This document shows, in pieces, positions 1-7,217 of a DNA stretch of 64,000 nucleotides. Below the pieces are notes generated by a model, which saw only the letters and a list, made by a program, of their open reading frames with translations, did no database searches and had not been told where the DNA came from. The stretch is from positions 372,001-436,000 of the forward strand of contig NZ_JBITLV010000001.1 of the NCBI RefSeq assembly GCF_044465595.1, written 5' to 3'. The stretch's first letter is position 1, and every line of letters starts with the position of its first letter. Source of the stretch: Spongisporangium articulatum (GTDB lineage Bacteria; Actinomycetota; Actinomycetes; Actinomycetales; Kineosporiaceae). Both the position numbers and the translations under genes were made by a program.

Positions 1-260
1 GACCGGTCCACCGGCGTGCGCCACCACCGGGTGACCTCGTCGCGCCCGGCATCGGTGACCCGGTAGACCACCGACCCGTCGTCCCTCTTGCCGACCTCGA
101 CCGCCAACCCGTCGCGGACCAGCCGGTTCAGGGTCGTGTAGACCTGCCCGATGTTGACCGGCCAGGTGCCGGCCGTGCGGGCCTCGAAGTCCTGCCGCAG
201 CTGGTAGCCATGACGGTCGCCCTCGACGAGCAGGGTGAGCAGGCTCTGCCGGATCGACAC
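1..260 (-). CDS. PadR-family transcriptional regulator (incomplete at window edge)
   Basis: Only the N-terminal 86 codons lie in the window. Translated from the GTG at 258-260 they begin VSIRQSLLTLLVEGDRHGYQ and contain the winged-helix core GQVYTTLNRLVRDGL followed by YRVTDAGRDEVTRWW, the classic PadR layout (recognition helix, then beta-wing ending in the TDAGR element). PadR proteins are dimeric repressors of exporter, detoxification or stress genes and usually control themselves. The promoter side carries two inverted repeats (275-313) that fit an autoregulatory operator. The regulated partner is probably beyond the left edge. The C-terminal dimerisation domain is not visible, so the subfamily is unknown. 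Confidence 0.85.
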   Translation of the reverse strand, partial: MSIRQSLLTLLVEGDRHGYQLRQDFEARTAGTWPVNIGQVYTTLNRLVRDGLAVEVGKRDDGSVVYRVTDAGRDEVTRWWRTPVDR

Positions 261-274
261 GCTCCCACCCCTTA

Positions 275-313
275 CATACTCGGTATGCTCGGCGAGCAAG
301 CTATACCGGGTAT
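275..313. promoter_or_regulatory. Twin inverted repeats, probable PadR operator
   Basis: Two short dyads lie in the divergent region between the PadR gene and the HTH gene: CATAC-TCG-GTATG at 275-287 and ATAC-CGG-GTAT at 303-313, with centres 27 bp apart. ATAC-N3-GTAT dyads are typical of actinobacterial PadR operators. Their position just upstream of the padR start suggests autoregulation. Confidence 0.55.
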
Positions 314-320
314 GCAGCGC

Positions 321-349
321 TTGGCAAGTAGTGATCGTCTACTGATAAC
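321..349 (+). promoter_or_regulatory. Sigma70-type promoter for the HTH/nucleotidyltransferase pair
   Basis: TTGGCA at 321-326 and GATAAC at 344-349 are separated by 17 bp. Transcription would start about 355-358, only some 8 nt before the GTG at 365, so the message would be nearly leaderless. No Shine-Dalgarno sequence precedes the start, which agrees. Confidence 0.45.
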
Positions 350-364
350 TGATATGTTCTCTCA

Positions 365-940
365 GTGAATGGTTGGGAGCTGCGCGAGCGCCGACGCGCT
401 GCCGGGCTCACTGCTGCCCAGGTGGCACGCGCCGCAGGGACGGCCGAGACGAATGTCGCCGCCTACGAGCGCGGGATCAAGAGGCCTTCGAGTCGCACCC
501 TGTCCCGCCTGGTCGCCGTCATCGACAGCACTGCCGCAGGCGAGGTGCACGCCCATGACCTGCTCACCGTCCCGGCGGCGGCGGCGGCGATTCGCCGCGG
601 ACTCCGGGCGACCTGGAGCACTGCCGATCTGCTGAGACTCGTCCGGCAGATGCGCTCCGACTTCGGTCAGACGACGACCATGGCGGATCGGAGCGCCTTC
701 CTCGCCGAACCGTCGACGACCGGTGATCAGCGCTGGGATGCCATGCTCGCCGGCAACGCCGAGGACCTGGCGCTTAGCGCGGGCCTGACCCCGCCGGGCT
801 GGACCGCCGGCCATGGCCTGCCCACCTTCTGGTTCGTCGGGTCGACGCCGAGCCTCGGGGCCTACGCCTTCGCGCGTTCACCCTTCTCACTCCAGATCCG
901 GGGCGTGATGGTCGACCCCGGTGACCTGGAGGCGGTGTGA
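365..940 (+). CDS. XRE-type HTH protein, probable antitoxin of a nucleotidyltransferase module
   Basis: A 191-residue protein with an N-terminal helix-turn-helix of about 55 residues (ELRERRRAAGLTAAQVARAA, then TAETNVAAYERGIKRPS), a Cro/CI-type DNA-binding domain. The rest (about 60-191) is a poorly characterised domain without catalytic motifs that I recognise. The stop overlaps the start of the next gene by four bases (GTGA), so the two are translationally coupled. HTH proteins in this arrangement with an AbiEii-like nucleotidyltransferase are usually antitoxin and autoregulator. The role is inferred from family and context only. GTG at 365 is chosen because it is the first start after the promoter and begins directly before the HTH. 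Confidence 0.7.
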   Translation: MNGWELRERRRAAGLTAAQVARAAGTAETNVAAYERGIKRPSSRTLSRLVAVIDSTAAGEVHAHDLLTVPAAAAAIRRGLRATWSTADLLRLVRQMRSDFGQTTTMADRSAFLAEPSTTGDQRWDAMLAGNAEDLALSAGLTPPGWTAGHGLPTFWFVGSTPSLGAYAFARSPFSLQIRGVMVDPGDLEAV

Positions 941-1464
941 GCGACCCACTCATCGGTGCCGACCGGATCCGCTCGCTGCTCGTCGAACTCGGTGAGCGAC
1001 TCGACGCCCGCGGCCTGGAGGCGCGCCTCTTCCTCGTCGGCGGCGCCGCGATGGCGCTCGCCTACAGCCGTGATCGCGTGACCCGCGACCTGGACGCGGT
1101 CTTCGAGCCCAAGCGCGAGATCTACGACGAGGCCGAGCGCATGGCGCAAGAGCACCGCCTGCCGGACAACTGGCTGAACGACGCCGTCAAAGGCCTTCTG
1201 CCACCCAACGTTCCACCCACCGAGGGCAGCGCGAGCTTCGGTACCCGCGGCCTGCACGTCGGAGTGGCCTCAGCGGAGTACCTGTTCGTCATGAAGGCGG
1301 TCGCCGCCCGGCACGAGACCGACGGCGCCGATCTCCAACTGCTGGCCGACGTCCTAGGCATCACCTCGACGGAGGCCGCCCTCGACCTGGTCGAGAGGTA
1401 CTACGGCAGCGCTCGCGTACCGCCCAAGACCCAGATCCTCCTGGAGGACCTGCTCGGCGGCTGA
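937..1464 (+). CDS. Nucleotidyltransferase-fold protein (DUF6036/AbiEii-like), probable toxin
   Basis: A 175-residue protein with the minimal nucleotidyltransferase signature: GG at residues 35-36 (FLVGGAAMALAY) followed by the metal-binding pair D51-x-D53 (TRDLDAVF). Proteins of this group transfer nucleotides to tRNA or protein in several abortive-infection and toxin-antitoxin systems (AbiEii, MenT). The gene overlaps the upstream HTH gene by four bases, the order typical of such modules (antitoxin first). Length fits a single-domain NTase. An AbiEii C-terminal extension is missing, so the closest relatives are probably the shorter DUF6036 proteins. Toxicity is inference. Confidence 0.65.
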   Translation: MSDPLIGADRIRSLLVELGERLDARGLEARLFLVGGAAMALAYSRDRVTRDLDAVFEPKREIYDEAERMAQEHRLPDNWLNDAVKGLLPPNVPPTEGSASFGTRGLHVGVASAEYLFVMKAVAARHETDGADLQLLADVLGITSTEAALDLVERYYGSARVPPKTQILLEDLLGG

Positions 1465-1483
1465 GGCCCGGCGACGGCGTCGG

Positions 1484-2083
1484 TCAGGCGTGGGCCCGGA
1501 CCCAGGCGTGCATCGCGATCGCCGCCGCGGCCCCGGCGTTGATCGAACGGGTCGAGCCGAACTGGGCGATCGACAGCACCACCGAGCACGCCTGGCGGAC
1601 CGGCTCCGACAGACCCGGCCCCTCCTGACCGAAGACCATCACGCACTCGCGGGGCAGGTCGTAGGTCTCCAACGGCAGGGACCCGGGCAGGTTGTCGACG
1701 CCCACGAGCGGCACCCCGGCCGCACCCGCCCACTCGACGAGCGCGGCGGCGTCCGGGTGGTGCTGCACGTGGAGGTAGCGGTCGGTGACCATCGCGCCCC
1801 GCCGGTTCCACCGGCGGCGGCCGACCACGTGGACGCCGGCCACGTTGAAGGCGTTGGCCGTGCGCACCACCGACCCGATGTTCAGGTCGTGCTCCCAGTT
1901 CTCGATCGCCACGTGCAACGGGTGCCGACGCGTGTCGAGATCGGCGACGATCGCCTCCACCCGCCAGTACCGGTACCGGTCGACGACGTTGCGCCGGTCG
2001 CCCTCGCGCAGCAGGTCCGGGTCGTAGCGGGGGTCGTCGGGCCAGGGGCCCGGCCACGGGCCGACGCCGACCACCGGCTCCAC
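1484..2083 (-). CDS. TrmH/SpoU-family RNA 2'-O-ribose methyltransferase
   Basis: 199 residues with the three SPOUT motifs in order: motif 1 around NIGSVVRTANAFNVAG, motif 2 VMVFGQEGPGLS, and motif 3 IAQFGSTRSINAGAAAAIAM, which form the trefoil knot that binds S-adenosylmethionine. It is expected to methylate a ribose 2'-OH in tRNA or rRNA; the exact site cannot be told. The frame is open far upstream, but GTG at 2081-2083 is preceded by AAAGGGGG seven bases away and gives the usual family length. The gene is divergent from dedA. A SpoU-type methylase near pyrE and clpB is also seen, from memory, at Rv0380c in M. tuberculosis. Confidence 0.85.
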   Translation of the reverse strand: MEPVVGVGPWPGPWPDDPRYDPDLLREGDRRNVVDRYRYWRVEAIVADLDTRRHPLHVAIENWEHDLNIGSVVRTANAFNVAGVHVVGRRRWNRRGAMVTDRYLHVQHHPDAAALVEWAGAAGVPLVGVDNLPGSLPLETYDLPRECVMVFGQEGPGLSEPVRQACSVVLSIAQFGSTRSINAGAAAAIAMHAWVRAHA

Positions 2084-2134
2084 CCGGGTGCCCCCTTTCA
2101 CACGACTCTCATACTTCTCGCAGGAAGGGCAGCC

Positions 2135-2140
2135 TAGGCT
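2135..2140 (+). promoter_or_regulatory. -10 element TAGGCT, leaderless start of dedA
   Basis: TAGGCT ends seven bases before the GTG at 2148, so the start codon coincides with the expected transcription start point. Confidence 0.5.
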
Positions 2141-2147
2141 GGCCCTC

Positions 2148-2873
2148 GTGCTGACCTCGACGCTGGCCTCCGCCGCGCCCCTGGCCCTCGGCCCCGAATG
2201 GCTGAGCCCCGACACGATGCTCCACAACCTGGGCGGGTGGGCCCTCGCCGGCGCCGCCGCCGTGATCTTCGCGGAGTGCGGGCTGCTGCTCGGCTTCTTC
2301 CTGCCCGGCGACTCGCTGCTGTTCACCGTGGGCCTCTTCATCGGCTCGGGCGACATCACCACGCCGCTCTGGCTGGCCTGCCTGGTGCTGTTCGCGGCCG
2401 CCTTCGTGGGCAACGTGGTCGGCTACGAGATCGGCCGGTTCAGCGGGCCACGCATCTTCAACCGCGGCGACTCCCGGCTGTTCAAGCAGGAGTACGTCGA
2501 CAAGACGATGGCGTTCTTCGAGAAGTACGGCGCGCGGGCCATCGTCATGGCCCGCTTCGTGCCGATCGTGCGCACGTTCATCACCGTCACCGCCGGCGTC
2601 GGCAAGATGGACCGGCGCGTCTACCTCACCTACTCGGCGATCGGCGCGGCCCTCTGGGCGGTCGGCGTCACGTTGCTCGGGCACTGGCTCGGCAAGTACG
2701 AGTTCGTGCACAAGAACATCGAGACGATGCTGATCCTCGTCGTGCTGGTCTCGGTCATCCCGATGATCGTCGAGTACTGGCGGCACCGTCGGGCCGTGGT
2801 CAGGCTCGCCAAGGAGGCCGGTGGGGACCCGGGCAAGGAGACCAAGGGCGGCGGCCGGCACGCCGCGGTGTGA
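2148..2873 (+). CDS. DedA-family integral membrane protein
   Basis: 241 residues, about five hydrophobic segments, with the DedA signatures FAECGLLLGFFLPGDSLLF (re-entrant region), NVVGYEIGRFSGPRIF and the conserved RFVPIVRTFITVTAGVGKMD segment, whose acidic and arginine residues are needed for proton-coupled function in characterised members. DedA proteins act in the inner membrane as putative flippases or transporters for undecaprenyl phosphate or phospholipids and affect envelope stress and drug tolerance. The C-terminal tail is cytoplasmic, basic and glycine-rich. GTG at 2148 gives a standard N-terminus and sits directly behind a -10 box. The gene ends in a large palindrome shared with convergent lemA. 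Confidence 0.88.
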   Translation: MLTSTLASAAPLALGPEWLSPDTMLHNLGGWALAGAAAVIFAECGLLLGFFLPGDSLLFTVGLFIGSGDITTPLWLACLVLFAAAFVGNVVGYEIGRFSGPRIFNRGDSRLFKQEYVDKTMAFFEKYGARAIVMARFVPIVRTFITVTAGVGKMDRRVYLTYSAIGAALWAVGVTLLGHWLGKYEFVHKNIETMLILVVLVSVIPMIVEYWRHRRAVVRLAKEAGGDPGKETKGGGRHAAV

Positions 2874-2877
2874 GGTC

Positions 2878-2967
2878 GTTCGTGATCATGCAGAAAGGCC
2901 CCCTGCCCGAGCCGTGCGCCTGAGGGTGCACCAGCCGAGCAGGGGGCCTTTCTGCATGATCACGAAC
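2878..2967. terminator. Long perfect palindrome between dedA and lemA
   Basis: A 29-bp perfect inverted repeat (arms 2878-2906 and 2939-2967, loop 32 bases) separates two convergent genes and supplies the stop codon of lemA. The arms begin with GTTCGTGATCATGCAG. It can act as a bidirectional transcription barrier, but there is no U-tract. The TGATCATG core recurs at 9722-9793, and a related core occurs at 49134-49218 and inside 23261-23308. Confidence 0.8.
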
Positions 2968-3541
2968 CGGGAGGATTGTTGCCGAAGCTGATCGTCGGGG
3001 CGGCGCGCACGGCCGGGTCGTCGGCCTCGAAGTACTCGGCGCGGGACACGTTGAACAGGCCCGCGATGATGTTCGACGGGATGGTCTCGACCTTGGTGTT
3101 CAGCTCGCGGACCGTCGCGTTGTAGTAGCGGCGGCCGTTGGCGATGCGGTCCTCCGTCTGGGACAGCTCGTTCTGCAGGGCCAGGAAGTTCTGGTTCGCC
3201 TTCAGGTCGGGGTAGGCCTCGGAGATGGCGAGCAGCCGACCCAGCGCCTGGGACAGCACGTTCTCCTGCGCGGCCTGCTCGGCCGGGCCCGCACCCGGCG
3301 CCACGGCGGCGGCCCGGGCCCGGGTGACGGCCTCGAGGGTCTCGCGCTCGTGCGAGGCGTACCCCTTGACGGTCTCGACCAGGTTCGGGATGAGGTCGTG
3401 CCGGCGGTTCAGCTCGACGTCGATCTGACGCCAGGCCTCCTGCACCAGGTTCCGGAGCTTGATCAGCCCGTTGTAGGACGTGACGACCCACAATCCGATC
3501 AGCACGACCAGGACGACGATGACGATCAACGCGATGACCAC
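2960..3541 (-). CDS. lemA: LemA family protein
   Basis: 193 residues with one N-terminal membrane helix (residues 3-23, IALIVIVVLVVLIGLWVV) followed by the LemA helical bundle: YNGLIKLRNLVQEAWRQIDV, ELNRRHDLIPNLVETVKGYA, HERETLEAVTRARAAA and the C-terminal AEYFEADDPAV. LemA proteins are membrane-anchored with a long alpha-helical domain on the outside; their biochemical role is unknown. The gene lies 19 bp after pyrE and may be co-transcribed with it. The stop codon is part of the palindrome at 2878-2967, which is unusual but leaves the protein at normal length. Confidence 0.88.
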   Translation of the reverse strand: MVIALIVIVVLVVLIGLWVVTSYNGLIKLRNLVQEAWRQIDVELNRRHDLIPNLVETVKGYASHERETLEAVTRARAAAVAPGAGPAEQAAQENVLSQALGRLLAISEAYPDLKANQNFLALQNELSQTEDRIANGRRYYNATVRELNTKVETIPSNIIAGLFNVSRAEYFEADDPAVRAAPTISFGNNPPGS

Positions 3542-3560
3542 GCGCCGAACGTAGCAGCAG

Positions 3561-4202
3561 TTAGAACTGGGTCGGAAGGTTCAGGTCGGTCAACGAGTAG
3601 GCCCAGCGGTAGGGCAGGCCCACCGCCTCCACGGCCTCGGCCGCGCCGGTGCCGCGGTCGACGATGACGGCGACCCCCACCACCTCGGCCCCGGCCTCGC
3701 GCAACGCCTCGACGGCGGTCAGCACCGAACCGCCCGTGGTGGAGGTGTCCTCGACGGCCAGCACCCGTCGTCCGGCGACGTCGGGACCCTCGATCCGGCG
3801 CTGCAGGCCGTGCGCCTTGCCCTGCTTGCGGACGACGAAGGCGTCCAGCGAACCGCCCGACGCGTGCAGCATGGCCGCGGCCACCGGGTCGGCCCCCATG
3901 GTCAACCCGCCCACGGCGTCGAAGGACCAGTCGGCGACCAGGTCGAGCATCACGCGCCCGATCAGGGGGGCGGCCTCGCGGTGCAGTGAGACGCGGCGCA
4001 GGTCGACGTAGTAGTCGGCCTCGCGGCCACTGCTGAGGGTGACCCGCCCCGGGACGACGGCGAGCTCGCTGATCAGGCCCGACAACCGGGCCCGCGGGTC
4101 GGCTCCTGCGGAGGATCCGGCGGAGGATCCGGCGGAGGATCCGGCGGGGACTCCGTCGGAAGGGGTGCTCAGTACCTGCCCGGAGGCTGCTGCGTCGGCC
4201 AC
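3561..4202 (-). CDS. pyrE: Orotate phosphoribosyltransferase
   Basis: Catalyses orotate + PRPP to OMP in de novo pyrimidine synthesis, as a cytosolic dimer. The PRPP-binding loop VLAVEDTSTTGGSVL and the catalytic loop VVRKQGKAHGLQ are clear, as is TLSSGREADYYVDLRR near the N-terminus of the core. The enzyme core starts about residue 34. The first 33 residues are an Ala/Ser/Gly-rich extension with three GSSA units, encoded by a 12-bp tandem repeat. The GTG at 4200-4202 lies inside the end of the upstream GGDEF-EAL gene (34-bp overlap). No good internal start precedes the core, so the extension is probably translated. The same enzyme precedes clpB in M. tuberculosis (Rv0382c), from memory. Confidence 0.9.
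   Translation of the reverse strand: MADAAASGQVLSTPSDGVPAGSSAGSSAGSSAGADPRARLSGLISELAVVPGRVTLSSGREADYYVDLRRVSLHREAAPLIGRVMLDLVADWSFDAVGGLTMGADPVAAAMLHASGGSLDAFVVRKQGKAHGLQRRIEGPDVAGRRVLAVEDTSTTGGSVLTAVEALREAGAEVVGVAVIVDRGTGAAEAVEAVGLPYRWAYSLTDLNLPTQF
4110..4145. repeat. 12-bp tandem repeat in the 5' end of pyrE
   Basis: Three perfect copies of GGAGGATCCGGC. Because the unit is a multiple of three, it encodes Gly-Ser-Ser-Ala repeats on the pyrE strand and copy-number change would keep the frame. Confidence 0.85.
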
Positions 4203-6871
4203 GCCTGCACCCTATCGACGTGCGGCGTGACGGTCGGCATGGCCGGTGCACCCACGGTCGGGCGGACCACCGGACGGGCGGGACCACCGGTCGGGCGGAC
4301 CACCGGACGGGCGGGACCACCGGTCGGGGCCGCCGCGGGGGCGGGCGGGCGCTGGGCCACGGGCCAGCCGACCTTGCGGATCCGCTCCAGCAGTACCGGG
4401 ACCTCCTCGACCGTGATCGGCCGGGAGAACAGGAAGCCCTGACCGATGCGGCAGCCCATCTCCAGCAGGATGCGCCGGGTCGCGGCGTCGCTGACCCCTT
4501 CGGCCACGACCTCCATGCCCAGGTTCGCCCCCAGGCCGAGGATCGAGGCCACGATGGCCTGGTCGCGCCCGGAACTGGACACCATCTCCACGAAGGACCG
4601 GTCGATCTTCACCTGGTCGACCGGCAGGCGGCTCAGGTAGGTCAACGACGAGTAGCCCGTCCCGAAGTCGTCGACCGACAGGTGGACGCCCATCGTGCGC
4701 AGCGCGGTCAGCACCTCCAGCGCGCGGGCCGGGTCGTCCATCACGCTGCCTTCCTTGATCTCCAGGCAGAGCAGCTCGGCCGGCACGCCGTGGCCGCGCA
4801 GGGCCCGCGCGATCTGGTCGGGCAGGGCCGAGTTGTTCAGCCAGCGGCTCTCCATGTTCACGCTGATCCGCAGCTCGGTGCCCTGTTCGGCCCAGTACCG
4901 GCAGGCGGCCAACGCGTGGTCGAGCACCCGCTGGGACAGCTGCAGCGTGAGCCCCGCGCGGTCGGCCGCGGCGAAGAACTCCTTGGGCGCGATGTCCCCC
5001 AGCACGGGGTGCCGCCAGCGGGCCAGGGCCTCCAGCGAGTGCACGTTGAGGGTGTGCAGGTCGACGATCGGCTGGACCAGGATCTCGATCTGGTCGTTCA
5101 TCAGGGCCTCGCGCAGGTCCGTCGCGAGAGTCAGCACCTCGCTCGAACCGGGCGCGAACTCGGGCGAGTAGACGCGCGCGCCGCCCGCCCCGGACTTGGC
5201 CACGTACATCGCGACGTCGGCCATCCGCAACAGCTCGGCGCCCGTGCGCGCGTGCTGCGGGCCGAGTGCGATGCCGAGCGACCCGCCGACCCGCAGGCGG
5301 GTGCCGCCCAGCTCGATCGGCTCCTCGAAGCCGCCCATCACCAGATCGGCGATCTCGAGAGCGGCGGCCCGCCCGTCGACCCCGGTGGCCAGGACGGCGA
5401 ACTCGTCACCACCCAGCCGGGCCACCGTGGCGCGTCCGGCCACGGCCTTCGCGAACCGCCCCGCGAGCACCTTCAGCAGCTCGTCGCCGGCCTGGTGCCC
5501 GAGGGTGTCGTTGATCGCCTTGAAGCCGTTGAAGTCGAGCACCATGACGGCGCAGGGCACCCCGGCCGCGAGGCCGGCCGCGGCCTCGTCGATCAGGGTC
5601 CGGAACCGCAGCCGGTTGGGCAGGCCGGTCAGTTCGTCGTGCCGGGCCTCGAAGTTCAGCTGCTCGATCAGCCGGCCGTTGCGCAGCGCCACGCCCGCGT
5701 GGTTGGCCACCGTCTCCAGCAGCCGCAGGTCGGGGCCGGTGAACCGGCCGTCGTCACCGACCCGGTCGCCGACCAGCAGGTGACCGGTCACCGGGCCGTC
5801 GATCCGGATGGGCACCACAGCCGCCTCGCGCAGCTTGCGGGCGATCAGGTACTCGCGCTCGGCCCGGCCGGTGCCGCGCACGACGCGGGGTTCGGGCGGC
5901 GGGAAGGGCAGCGTGCGGTGGTGGGCGCCGGGCTCGACCGGACCGTAGACCGGTTGTCCGGGCCGGACCGACCAGAGCTGGACGCCGGACTCCATGCCGG
6001 TGAGCATCACCTCGGCGTACTCGGCCCGCAGCAGCTTGGCCGACTCCTGCAGGACCGAGCGGACGACGTCCATCGACCCCTTGGTCACGGCGAGGCTGTC
6101 GGACAGCACGTAGAGCCGCTCCAGACTGGCGTGCCGCGAGGCGACCCGCGAGGACGCCCGGTAGATCAGCAGCACAACGGTCAGGAGGGCGGCGGCGGCG
6201 ATCGCACCGCGGTCCCGGCCGAGGGCGTCCACCGCCCCGATGACGAGCAGCGCGCCGACCACGACGGCCGGCAGCACCTGGAGGAGGACCTGGCCGCTGT
6301 TCAGCCGGCTGGTCGACTCGTACCAGCCCTGGGTGCCGTGCAGCAGGAGGGCCTCGACGACGACGGCCAGCGCGGCGCACGCGGCGATGGTCGACATGGT
6401 GCCCAGGGCGGGGGTGGTGACCTGCCCGTCAGCGGAGAGGGCGTTGAGTGCGACGGCGGCCAGCGTGACGCCGAACAGGGCGGCAGCGGTCTGCAGCCAG
6501 GCCTTGATCAGTGGTTCGCGGCGCCAGAGCAGGGCGGGGACGGCCACCGAGACGACCCGGGCGACCAGCAGGGCCAGGGGGGCACCGGCCAGCAGGCCGA
6601 TCATCACCGGCACGACGGTCAGGGTGAGGACGATCCTCGTGCGGCCCCGGCGCAGCGTCACCGGGCACGCGTCGGCGATCGCGAACAGCACCATCGGGAT
6701 CAGCACGGTGGCGAGGGCCTCGACTCCCCCGCCGTGTCCGAGGGCGGCCAGCCGATCGGGGTCACCGGCGATGCCGAGGTGGGCGGCGAGCGCGGAGACG
6801 GCGGTCAACGCGGCGGACAGCGCGGAGACCTTGACGACCGCGGTCCGCTGCCAGGGGGTGACGGCGATCAT
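4169..6871 (-). CDS. Membrane GGDEF-EAL cyclic-di-GMP signalling protein
   Basis: 900 residues. About seven hydrophobic segments (residues 10-235) are followed by a GAF-like domain (about 255-400), a GGDEF domain (410-570) and an EAL domain (585-835), then a Pro/Ala-rich tail. The cyclase motif is intact (GGDEF, residues 487-491), but the upstream RxxD product-inhibition site is absent (AGRATVAR instead). The EAL domain keeps SLEALARW (EAL at 614-616), LEIKEGS, DDFGTGYSSL, the QVKIDRSF lysine and VVAEGV, so phosphodiesterase activity is likely. It may both make and break c-di-GMP according to signals sensed by the membrane and GAF parts. The start overlaps a small upstream frame by ATGA. The tail contains two 11-residue repeats. 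Confidence 0.9.
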   Translation of the reverse strand: MIAVTPWQRTAVVKVSALSAALTAVSALAAHLGIAGDPDRLAALGHGGGVEALATVLIPMVLFAIADACPVTLRRGRTRIVLTLTVVPVMIGLLAGAPLALLVARVVSVAVPALLWRREPLIKAWLQTAAALFGVTLAAVALNALSADGQVTTPALGTMSTIAACAALAVVVEALLLHGTQGWYESTSRLNSGQVLLQVLPAVVVGALLVIGAVDALGRDRGAIAAAALLTVVLLIYRASSRVASRHASLERLYVLSDSLAVTKGSMDVVRSVLQESAKLLRAEYAEVMLTGMESGVQLWSVRPGQPVYGPVEPGAHHRTLPFPPPEPRVVRGTGRAEREYLIARKLREAAVVPIRIDGPVTGHLLVGDRVGDDGRFTGPDLRLLETVANHAGVALRNGRLIEQLNFEARHDELTGLPNRLRFRTLIDEAAAGLAAGVPCAVMVLDFNGFKAINDTLGHQAGDELLKVLAGRFAKAVAGRATVARLGGDEFAVLATGVDGRAAALEIADLVMGGFEEPIELGGTRLRVGGSLGIALGPQHARTGAELLRMADVAMYVAKSGAGGARVYSPEFAPGSSEVLTLATDLREALMNDQIEILVQPIVDLHTLNVHSLEALARWRHPVLGDIAPKEFFAAADRAGLTLQLSQRVLDHALAACRYWAEQGTELRISVNMESRWLNNSALPDQIARALRGHGVPAELLCLEIKEGSVMDDPARALEVLTALRTMGVHLSVDDFGTGYSSLTYLSRLPVDQVKIDRSFVEMVSSSGRDQAIVASILGLGANLGMEVVAEGVSDAATRRILLEMGCRIGQGFLFSRPITVEEVPVLLERIRKVGWPVAQRPPAPAAAPTGGPARPVVRPTGGPARPVVRPTVGAPAMPTVTPHVDRVQAWPTQQPPGRY
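4256..4321. repeat. 33-bp direct repeat in the 3' end of the GGDEF-EAL gene
   Basis: Two perfect 33-bp copies followed by a partial third encode a twice-repeated 11-residue Pro/Val/Arg/Gly unit (PTGGPARPVVR) in the disordered C-terminal tail. Confidence 0.85.
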
Positions 6872-6978
6872 CCGGTCTCACCCGCCGTCCGGGCAGCACG
6901 AAGAGCAGTCGTGACGACGGTGGTGGCGTCGCGCGGCTGCATCCCCTGGACCCTTCGCTTCGTAAAGTAATCGAGCAT
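6868..6978 (-). CDS. Possible 36-residue leader peptide before the c-di-GMP gene
   Basis: An ATG at 6976-6978 opens a short frame (MLDYFTKRRVQGMQPRDATT and 16 more residues) whose TGA overlaps the ATG of the GGDEF-EAL gene as ATGA. Such coupling would let the short frame set translation of the big gene. Its first codons are AT-rich compared with surroundings, so this may simply be promoter DNA. No homologue is recognised. The rest of the divergent space up to 7217 shows nothing else convincing apart from the promoter of the exonuclease gene. Confidence 0.25.
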   Translation of the reverse strand: MLDYFTKRRVQGMQPRDATTVVTTALRAARTAGETG

Positions 6979-7204
6979 GCACTCGGAGCTACTAGTGCAG
7001 CGCAACGGGTGTTTCTTCGTCACGTACCGGGTGCCGAATGCACTCTCTCGGTGCCCGCGTCCCTCGATCGGCGCAAAGCAGGTCCCCCTTGAGGGTGGGG
7101 GGATCGTCCGGAGCGGCCCGGTTCGCCCGTGATCCGGGGCACGCGGCGTCGCCGCCCCCCGCCCGTCCGGCCGCACCGGTCCGGGTGATCGGGCCCGGCG
7201 CCGG

Positions 7205-7210
7205 TAACCT
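7205..7210 (+). promoter_or_regulatory. -10 element TAACCT, leaderless start of exonuclease III
   Basis: TAACCT ends seven bases before GTG at 7218. No Shine-Dalgarno sequence is present. Confidence 0.45.
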
Positions 7211-7217
7211 CCGGCGG

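Noticed and set aside
937..1464. Aminoglycoside or lincosamide nucleotidyltransferase (resistance)
   Set aside because: Only the core NTase motif is shared. The HTH partner and gene overlap favour a toxin-antitoxin-type module.
4220..6970. A very long open frame on the plus strand opposite the GGDEF-EAL gene (and similar ones opposite clpB, the MBG gene and the KS operon)
   Set aside because: High GC content leaves antisense frames open by chance. The translations are Arg/Gly/Pro/His-rich with no domain, whereas the opposite strand encodes clear families.
7038..7217. N-terminal extension of exonuclease III
   Set aside because: The upstream in-frame stretch is Arg/Pro/Ala-rich low complexity. 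The conserved start and a -10 box place initiation at 7218.
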